Source: Pseudonocardia kunmingensis (lineage in GTDB: Bacteria > Actinomycetota > Actinomycetes > Mycobacteriales > Pseudonocardiaceae). Taken from it: a stretch of 64,000 nucleotides of DNA. Under the pieces are notes generated by a model. It searched no databases. It was not told the origin of the DNA and was given only the letters and a program-made list of their open reading frames with translations. The position numbers and the translations under genes are program-made. Positions 58,590 to 64,000 of the stretch are shown piece after piece. The stretch's first letter is position 1. Every line of letters starts with the position of its first letter. Location: assembly GCF_006716445.1 (NCBI RefSeq), contig NZ_VFPA01000004.1, forward strand, positions 496,001-560,000, written 5' to 3'.

Positions 58590-59450
58590 ATGACCACGCT
58601 GCGCACACCGGCCACGACAGGAACCGCGGACCCGGCCCCGCGCCACCGGCACATGCCGACGCGGGGGCCGTCGACCCCGGGCGCCTCCGGGGCCGCGTGG
58701 CACACCGCCGCGGCCGAGGAGCTCGCCGGGGCGGGCCGCTGGGAGCAGGCCTACCAGCACCTGCGCACGGCCGTGCGCCTGCTCAACGGGCAGTCCAGCG
58801 TCGACGAGCTCGACCGCCTGCGCCGCGAGCACGCCGAGGCCCGCGAGCAGAGCAGGCGCGACAGCCTCACCGCCACCTACAACCGCCGCTACCTCGACGA
58901 GCGGCTCGTCGCCCTGCTCGGGGATCCGGCGAGCGTCGGGGTGGCCGGGATCGGCGTCGCGCTGCTGGACGTCGACCACTTCAAGCAGGTCAACGACTCC
59001 TACGGCCACCCGTTCGGCGACCGCGTCCTGCAGCGGCTGGTCGCCGTGCTCGACGCAGGCCTGCCCGAGGGCGCGTTCTGCGCCCGGTACGGCGGCGAGG
59101 AGTTCGCGCTCGTGCTGCCCGGGCACGACCGGAACGAGGCCGTGCGCGTCAGCGAGGCCGCCCGGGAACGGGTCGACCGCCACCCGTGGCAGGAGCTCGC
59201 CCCCGGCCTGCGGGTGACCGTCAGCATCGGCGTCGCCCACGGCTCCGGTCCGGTCACCGGGATCGAGGGGCTGGTCGGAACGGCGGACGGCCTGCTGTAC
59301 GCGGCGAAGAACGCGGGGCGCAACGCGGTGGCCTACCGGGACGCCCACACCGGCCTCGTACGCCTCGCCGGACCGGCCGGTGGCCGCCGGTCGATCCCCC
59401 AGCCGCCGGTCGTCGCACCCCACTGGGTTCCGGGTGCCGCTGCTCCGTAA
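58590..59450 (+). CDS. GGDEF-domain diguanylate cyclase
   Basis: A 286-residue soluble protein. A short helical segment (EELAGAGRWEQAYQHLRTAVRLL, residues about 43-65) and coiled linker precede a GGDEF domain with an intact RYGGEEF active site (GGEEF at about 168-172) and the substrate site LLDVDHFKQVNDSYGHPFGD. No RxxD inhibitory site precedes GGEEF. It should make cyclic di-GMP. No sensor domain is evident. ATG at 58590 with AGGAGGTGA upstream. Confidence 0.92.
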   Translation: MTTLRTPATTGTADPAPRHRHMPTRGPSTPGASGAAWHTAAAEELAGAGRWEQAYQHLRTAVRLLNGQSSVDELDRLRREHAEAREQSRRDSLTATYNRRYLDERLVALLGDPASVGVAGIGVALLDVDHFKQVNDSYGHPFGDRVLQRLVAVLDAGLPEGAFCARYGGEEFALVLPGHDRNEAVRVSEAARERVDRHPWQELAPGLRVTVSIGVAHGSGPVTGIEGLVGTADGLLYAAKNAGRNAVAYRDAHTGLVRLAGPAGGRRSIPQPPVVAPHWVPGAAAP

Positions 59451-59472
59451 GCTCGGATCGAGACGTTGAGGG

Positions 59473-59511
59473 GGCGGGCTCGGGCTGTTCTGGCAACAGC
59501 CCGTGCCCGCC
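59473..59511 (+). terminator. intrinsic terminator after GGDEF gene
   Basis: A 17-bp stem with one mismatch, arms GGCGGGCTCGGGCTGTT and AACAGCCCGTGCCCGCC, 5-nt loop, followed by T-rich TTCTGTTCTGTT. It lies 31 bp before the LCP gene start. Confidence 0.8.
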
Positions 59512-59541
59512 TTCTGTTCTGTTCGTGCCGAGGAGGTGGGC

Positions 59542-62478
59542 GTGGAGGACGGTTCGTACCGTGCTCAGCGCTCCACCGGCCGACGCAGGCGCGCGGCCGA
59601 GGAGCCGGAGGACGTCCTCGCCAGACACGGTCTCGTCGGGTCGGACCCGGCGTCACCCCCGTCCGGCGGGCGGGCGGCCCGCCGGCGTGCGGCGGAGGCC
59701 CGCGGGGCCGCAGACGACCCGATCAGCGGCAGCGGCCGGCATTTCGGTGATCCCGTCGCGGCCCCGTGGAACGGCGCCGGTCGGCACGGCGTGCCGGTCG
59801 ACGAGGAGCCCTCGCGGCGGGGACGGCGCCGGCTTCCCGACGACCATGGCCCCGCACGGCCACCGGGACCGCCCCGGCGGCTGAACGGGCACGGCGGGAC
59901 CGAGCCCGCGACGTACGGCCCCGACGACCGGGGCACGGGGTACGGGCGCACCGCGAACGGGCACGGCGCCGAAGCGCGCGTCAGCGGACGCGACCTCATC
60001 GGGCTCGCGGTCGACGGGCACGACGTCGACCGGCGCCCGGCGAACGGGCACGGCGTCAACGGGCATGCCCCCCATGGGCACGCCCCCAATGGACGCAGCC
60101 GGGACGAACGCGACTGGAACGAACGCGGCGCCCGCGGTCGCAGAGCGGATGCCCAGGACGCCCCCGGCCACAACACCAACGGCCACAGCACCAACGGCCA
60201 CAGCACCAACGGCCACAGCACCAACGGCCACGACCTCGATGGGCGTGCGCGCCGGCACCGGCCGCCCGAGGAGCCCGCACCCCCGGCCGCACCGCGGACC
60301 GGACGCCGCCGCCTGCCCGACCCGCCGGACCGCACGCCACCCGCCCCGCCGCACGCCCCGCCGCGCGCGCAGGTGCCGGACGCCGCGGCGGCCGTGCGAC
60401 CCGGTACGCGCCCGCCGTCCGGTGGTGGGCGCCGGCGGCGCCCCGACCTTCCCGAGCCGGCGCCCGCCACCGCGGCCCCCGTGCCCGGCGGCCGTCGGCA
60501 CCGCGACGAGGCTCCCGCGACCTCCGCGACCACCGCCCTGCCGGCCGCCGCACCCCGGCGCGGGCGCGGCGAACCGGACCCGGCCGCCGGCATCGCCCCC
60601 CACGACCGGCCGCGCCGCTCCCCGAACGGCCGGCGCGACACGGCCGATGCCACCACCGCCCTGCCCGCGCCCGGCCGCGCACCCCGCCGGGCGGCTCCTG
60701 CCCCGCAGGCCACAGCGCCCCCCGGCCCCGGAGCGCGCAGGCGCGCCGCGCCGGACCCGGCGCCGCCCACCCCGGCGCCGCCCACCCGGGCACCCGCCGA
60801 TCCCGCCACCACCGCCCTCCCCGCCGGGCGCCGGGCCGCCCCGCGCGCCGCGAGCAACCCGGAGGCGACCGCGGTCGTCGCCCCGGTCGGCGCCCGGCAG
60901 AACGGTCTCCGGGAGAAGGGCATCGGGGAGAGCGGCGTCGGCGAGGCGGCCGACGAGCTCGAGCGGAGCCGACGCTCCGAGCCGGAGCCGGTGGACGCGC
61001 GGACCCGGGCACTGCGCATCGACGAGACGCTCACCCGGCTCACCGCCGCGCACGCCGGCCTCACGCTGGCGGTCACCGACCGCGAGCAGCCGCCGCCCCC
61101 GGTCCGCCGCTCGGCGGCGAGCACCGCGGGCCGGCTCCTCGCGGCGGCACTGGCCGTCGCGGTGGTCGTCACCACGGCGTTCGGCTGGGGCACGAAGTCC
61201 TGGCTGGGGGCATCCGTCGGCGACGCCGCGGCGCTCGATCCGGAGTCGGGGGCGATCGTCGAGCCCGCGACGCAGGTCGGGGACGAGAACGTCCTGGTCG
61301 TGGGCACCGAGCCGAACCCGGAGGGAGCGGCGGTCCGCGCCGACACCGTCGCCGTCGCCCACATCCCGGAGGGCGGCGGCCCGGTCACGGTGCTCGCCTT
61401 CCCGCACGACCTGGAGATCAACCGGCCGCCGTGCGAGCGCTGGGACCACATCAGCGGCGCGTACACGGACGAGACCGTGCCCGCGGAGGCCCGCACGCAG
61501 CTGGTGAGCGCACTCGACGTCGGAGGCCCCCGCTGCCTCACGCGCGTCGTGCAGCAGCTCAGCGGCATCGCCGTCACGAAGTACGTCGGCACGGATCTCT
61601 CGGCCGTCCCGGCGATGACGGAGGCGGTCGGCGGCGCGCAGGTCTGCGTGCCGCGCCCGGTGCTGGACGGGGTGCTGGGGCCGGTCGTGCCCGACCCGGG
61701 CATGCAGGCGCTGTCTGGCGTCCGGGCCGCCGACTTCGTGCAAGCCGGCGAGGTCGAGGGTGATCCCTCCCCGGAGTACGGGCGGATCGAGCGGCAGCAG
61801 CGGGTGCTCGCCGCCGTGCTGGACCAGGCCGTCTCCGGCACGGCGCTGCTGGACGTCGGGCAGATCATGGCCCTGCGCCCCGCGCTCGCGGACGCGGTGC
61901 TCGTCGACGGGGCCGGGCTCGAGCAGGTGCTCGCGCTCGCGACGACGTTGCGCGACCTCGACGCCGAGGGCGTGCGGTTCGCGTCCGTGCCGACGAGCGA
62001 CCGGAACAACCGCGGCAACCTGGTCCTGCGCGACACCGCCGCCGCCGACCTTTTCGCCGCGGTGCGCAGCGACGCCGCGCTGCCCGCCGAGGCCACCGAT
62101 CCGGAGGCCGGTGACACCGGCCCGGCCCCGAGCGAGGTCACCGTCGAGGTCGTCAACGCCTCCGACCGCTCCGGGCTCGCGGGCGAGGTCGGGGAGACAC
62201 TGCGCTCGCTCGGGTTCGACGTCGGGGAGGTCTCCAGCGCCGAGCAGCCCACCTCGGAGACGGTGATCCGATTCTCCCCCGACCAGGCCGCCGCGGCGGA
62301 GCTGCTGGCGACCACGGTGCCCTCCGCCGAGTCGGTGCCCGACCCCGGCGCCACCGGGGTGCTGCACCTGGTGCTCGGCCGTTCCTTCGACGACGTCGTC
62401 CGGGCGCCGTCGGCACCGATCGCGTTGAGCGCCCCCACGACAGCTGCCCCGGAGGGGCCCGAGGCCGCCTGCGCGTGA
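59542..62478 (+). CDS. LCP (LytR-CpsA-Psr) family cell-wall ligase with long disordered cytoplasmic tail
   Basis: A 978-residue membrane protein. About 525 N-terminal residues are Arg/Pro/Ala/Gly-rich and probably disordered in the cytoplasm, with NGH-rich stretches including STNGH repeats near 208-230. One membrane helix follows (about 529-550), then an LCP domain (VRADTVAVAHI near 599; RIERQQRVLAAVLDQ with the conserved Arg) and a C-terminal LytR_C domain (VTVEVVNASDRSGLAGEV from about 864). LCP enzymes attach arabinogalactan or other glycopolymers to peptidoglycan. GTG at 59542 has AGGAGG at 5-nt spacing. Confidence 0.88.
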   Translation: MEDGSYRAQRSTGRRRRAAEEPEDVLARHGLVGSDPASPPSGGRAARRRAAEARGAADDPISGSGRHFGDPVAAPWNGAGRHGVPVDEEPSRRGRRRLPDDHGPARPPGPPRRLNGHGGTEPATYGPDDRGTGYGRTANGHGAEARVSGRDLIGLAVDGHDVDRRPANGHGVNGHAPHGHAPNGRSRDERDWNERGARGRRADAQDAPGHNTNGHSTNGHSTNGHSTNGHDLDGRARRHRPPEEPAPPAAPRTGRRRLPDPPDRTPPAPPHAPPRAQVPDAAAAVRPGTRPPSGGGRRRRPDLPEPAPATAAPVPGGRRHRDEAPATSATTALPAAAPRRGRGEPDPAAGIAPHDRPRRSPNGRRDTADATTALPAPGRAPRRAAPAPQATAPPGPGARRRAAPDPAPPTPAPPTRAPADPATTALPAGRRAAPRAASNPEATAVVAPVGARQNGLREKGIGESGVGEAADELERSRRSEPEPVDARTRALRIDETLTRLTAAHAGLTLAVTDREQPPPPVRRSAASTAGRLLAAALAVAVVVTTAFGWGTKSWLGASVGDAAALDPESGAIVEPATQVGDENVLVVGTEPNPEGAAVRADTVAVAHIPEGGGPVTVLAFPHDLEINRPPCERWDHISGAYTDETVPAEARTQLVSALDVGGPRCLTRVVQQLSGIAVTKYVGTDLSAVPAMTEAVGGAQVCVPRPVLDGVLGPVVPDPGMQALSGVRAADFVQAGEVEGDPSPEYGRIERQQRVLAAVLDQAVSGTALLDVGQIMALRPALADAVLVDGAGLEQVLALATTLRDLDAEGVRFASVPTSDRNNRGNLVLRDTAAADLFAAVRSDAALPAEATDPEAGDTGPAPSEVTVEVVNASDRSGLAGEVGETLRSLGFDVGEVSSAEQPTSETVIRFSPDQAAAAELLATTVPSAESVPDPGATGVLHLVLGRSFDDVVRAPSAPIALSAPTTAAPEGPEAACA
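60166..60225 (+). repeat. 15-bp tandem repeats (4 copies) in the LCP gene
   Basis: GGCCACAGCACCAAC is repeated three times exactly (60181-60225) after one copy with a single change (60166-60180), coding for repeated S-T-N-G-H. Likely length-variable by slippage. Confidence 0.85.
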
Positions 62479-62490
62479 ACGCGCTACGAC

Positions 62491-62512
62491 GTTCACCGCT
62501 GGTTCACCCACC
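62491..62512 (+). promoter_or_regulatory. PHO box (PhoP-binding direct repeat) upstream of phoU
   Basis: Two adjoining 11-nt units, GTTCACCGCTG and GTTCACCCACC, share GTTCACC, the core of the actinobacterial PHO box. They end 27 bp before the -10 box TAGTCT (62540-62545), where a response regulator would contact RNA polymerase. Confidence 0.75.
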
Positions 62513-62539
62513 CACGCACCCGAACGCCGCAATCAGGAC

Positions 62540-62545
62540 TAGTCT
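62540..62545 (+). promoter_or_regulatory. -10 box of leaderless phoU promoter
   Basis: TAGTCT, 6 nt before the ATG at 62552, with no Shine-Dalgarno. Confidence 0.65.
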
Positions 62546-62551
62546 TGTGAC

Positions 62552-63208
62552 ATGCGTGACGTCTACCAGGAGCAGCTCGACGGACTGGCCGAGGCCCTGG
62601 CGGGCATGTGCATGCGGGTCGCCGAGGCGATGGAGAAGGCCACCCGCGCACTGCTGGAGGTCGATCTCCAGCTCGCGGAGGAAGTGATCTCCGAGGACGT
62701 CCGCGTCGACGAGATCCGCGCGTCCGCCGAGGAGCGGGCGTTCGCGCTGCTCGCGCTCCAGGCGCCGGTGGCCACCGACCTGCGGATCGTCGTCTCGGCG
62801 ATCCACGGCGCCGGCGACATCGAGCGCATGGGCGACCTCGCCCTGCACGTGGCCCAGGCGGCCCGCCGGCGGCACCCGCAGGCGGTGCTGCCGGAGGAGA
62901 TCGCCCCCTACTTCGCCGAGATGGGGCAGGTCGGGGTGGCGCTGGCGCGGAAGGCGGGCGACGTCATCCGCACCCGCGACCTCGCGCGCGCGGCCGAGCT
63001 CGAGTCCGACGACGACGCCATGGACGACCTGCACCGGCACATGTTCACGGTGCTGATGGACCGCGACTGGAGCCACGGCGTCGGCCCGGCCGTCGACATC
63101 ACGCTGCTGGCCCGCTTCTACGAGCGCTACGCCGACCACGCGGTGGCCGTCGCCCGCCGGATCGTCTACGTCGTGACCGGCCGCATGCCCGGCCCGCTCG
63201 CCGTCTGA
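62552..63208 (+). CDS. phoU: phosphate regulon regulator PhoU (first copy)
   Basis: A 218-residue PhoU with two three-helix bundles. Metal-cluster motifs are GAGDIERMGDLALHVAQ in the first repeat and FYERYADHAVAVARR in the second. PhoU restrains phosphate uptake and kinase signalling with the Pst system and PhoR. Leaderless start at 62552 behind a PHO box, which predicts induction by PhoP at low phosphate. Confidence 0.95.
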   Translation: MRDVYQEQLDGLAEALAGMCMRVAEAMEKATRALLEVDLQLAEEVISEDVRVDEIRASAEERAFALLALQAPVATDLRIVVSAIHGAGDIERMGDLALHVAQAARRRHPQAVLPEEIAPYFAEMGQVGVALARKAGDVIRTRDLARAAELESDDDAMDDLHRHMFTVLMDRDWSHGVGPAVDITLLARFYERYADHAVAVARRIVYVVTGRMPGPLAV

Positions 63209-63279
63209 GCGGCGCTGCCCGCGCTGCCCGACCACCGGAGCGTCCACGCCGACGACCCCGGTCGTTCAACTGCCTCCGA

Positions 63280-63285
63280 TAGGCT
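63280..63285 (+). promoter_or_regulatory. -10 box of leaderless promoter of second phoU
   Basis: TAGGCT, 6 nt before the ATG at 63292. Only a single GTTCA (63264-63268) is seen upstream, not a full PHO box. Confidence 0.6.
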
Positions 63286-63291
63286 CCACGC

Positions 63292-63951
63292 ATGCCCCCC
63301 GCCCCGCTGCCCCAGCAGCTGGACGAGCTGTCCGAGCTGCTCGGAGGCATGTGCACGGCCGCGGCCGGTGCGCTGAACCGCGCCACCGCGGCCCTGCTGG
63401 AGTCGCGGGAACGGCTGGCCGTCCAGGTGGTCGCGGGCGACTCCGAGATCGACGCGTTGCGCGCGCAGGTGGAGGAGCTGGCGTGCGACGCGCTGCTGTT
63501 CCACAACCCCGTGGCGGGCGACCTGCGTGCGGTCGTCGCCGCCATCCGCACCGCGGGCGATATCGAGCGCATGGGCGACCTCGCCCTGCACATCGCCGAG
63601 GTCGTGCGGATCCGCCATCCCGCGCCCGCGCTGCCCGCCGAGGTGCTGCCCGCCTTCGAGAAGATGGGCCGGGTCGCCGTGCAGCTGGCGGTGAAGGCCG
63701 CCGAGGTCGTGCGCAGCCGCAACGTCCTGCTCGCCGCCGAGCTCGACCGCGACGACGACGAGATGGACGTGCTGCACCGCGGCATGTTCGAGGTGATGAT
63801 GGACCCGGCGTGGCCGCACGACATCCCGACGGCCGTGAACGTCACCCTGCTGGCGCGCTACTACGAGCGGTTCGCCGACCACGCGGTCGTGGTTGCGCGG
63901 GAGACCGTCTACGCCGTGACGGGCCAGGAGCCCGACGCCCTCCCCATCTGA
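63292..63951 (+). CDS. PhoU paralogue (second copy)
   Basis: A 219-residue PhoU-family protein with the same two-bundle plan: TAGDIERMGDLALHIAE, then YYERFADHAVVVARE. It shares whole blocks with the first copy, so the pair arose by tandem duplication, but the N-terminal third and the regulatory DNA differ. Actinobacteria often keep two PhoU proteins (PhoY1/PhoY2) with partly separate roles. Own leaderless promoter 84 bp after the first copy. Confidence 0.93.
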   Translation: MPPAPLPQQLDELSELLGGMCTAAAGALNRATAALLESRERLAVQVVAGDSEIDALRAQVEELACDALLFHNPVAGDLRAVVAAIRTAGDIERMGDLALHIAEVVRIRHPAPALPAEVLPAFEKMGRVAVQLAVKAAEVVRSRNVLLAAELDRDDDEMDVLHRGMFEVMMDPAWPHDIPTAVNVTLLARYYERFADHAVVVARETVYAVTGQEPDALPI

Positions 63952-64000
63952 GGGTGAGGGCGCCGGGCTCCTGGGGGATCACTCAGCCGAAGCGGCCGGA

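Noticed and set aside
59653..62532. A 959-codon minus-strand open frame opposite the LCP gene
   Set aside because: Shadow of the GC-rich LCP coding sequence; its composition is Arg/Gly-rich without any domain, while the plus strand encodes recognisable LCP and LytR_C domains.
63983..64000. Possible 3' end of a minus-strand gene (six codons ending in TGA at the window edge)
   Set aside because: Eighteen bases are too few to support a gene.
1..64000. CRISPR arrays, prophage, insertion sequences or biosynthetic megasynthases
   Set aside because: No regularly spaced repeats, transposase, integrase, phage structural genes or PKS/NRPS domains were seen on either strand.

Overview
The window is 64 kb of very GC-rich DNA (strong G/C at third codon positions, many GTG/TTG starts, many genes translated from leaderless transcripts with a TANNNT -10 box 6-8 nt before the start codon). 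Gene content (DUF3558-type lipoprotein, choice-of-anchor P protein, ECF42 sigma factor with a DGPF partner, LCP protein with a very long cytoplasmic tail, GTTCACC-type PHO box) points to an actinobacterium, most likely family Pseudonocardiaceae and plausibly Pseudonocardia. This is inference from style and gene families, not from a marker gene. No rRNA, CRISPR array, phage or intact insertion sequence is seen; the window reads as ordinary chromosome.

Layout. 0-9.7 kb: hrpA helicase, an APH-type kinase, an M20 amidohydrolase plus AbgT transporter pair, and a divergent TetR/HdeD-like membrane protein pair. 9.7-12.2 kb: SMR efflux protein plus AzoR-type flavoprotein, a small XRE regulator plus membrane protein module, and two decayed genes (a NIPSNAP stump and a VapC/PIN tail). 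12.2-18.3 kb: a tightly overlapped polyol-type ABC operon (binding protein, two permeases, zinc dehydrogenase) divergent from a SorC-family regulator, with two matching palindromic operators; no ATPase is present. 18.3-21.5 kb: an unusual Ser/Cys hexapeptide-repeat protein, a PRISE-type reductase, an MFS pump and a MarR regulator. 21.5-26.3 kb: a carboxylate module (SSS symporter, small DUF3311-like partner, CaiB CoA-transferase, HMG-CoA-lyase-like enzyme, acetoacetate-decarboxylase-like protein) with matching GntR-like palindromes. 26.3-34.2 kb: monoacylglycerol-lipase-like enzyme, a 724-residue Pro/Ala-rich membrane protein, malQ, a hydratase, Hsp15, an EamA transporter and an RsbW-like ATPase.

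34.2-43.7 kb: an LPVTG-ended secreted protein cotranscribed with an L,D-transpeptidase, a Zn-ADH/SDR pair, CGNR regulator, DUF3558 and BAAT-type lipoproteins, and an ArsR/SRPBCC pair. 43.7-54.9 kb: aminotransferase, TetR/hydrolase pair with two 21-bp palindromes, another APH-type kinase, an ECF42 operon (WYL regulator, DGPF protein, sigma factor, epoxide hydrolase), nucleotidyltransferase, DinB-like protein and a TetR/FAD-monooxygenase pair. 54.9-64 kb: YjbR protein, a repeat-bearing 0.7 kb gap, PASTA lipoprotein, tRNA-Lys(UUU), SodC-like lipoprotein, dusB, a GGDEF protein, a giant LCP cell-wall protein, and two tandem phoU paralogues, the first behind a PHO box.

Most regulators sit next to their probable targets with a visible inverted repeat between them (TetR x3, SorC, MarR, ArsR). 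The most unusual item is the 127-residue hexapeptide-repeat protein at 18.3-18.7 kb, in which the serine at position 5 of twelve hexads is replaced by cysteine in the next six, giving eleven cysteines at exact three-residue spacing.
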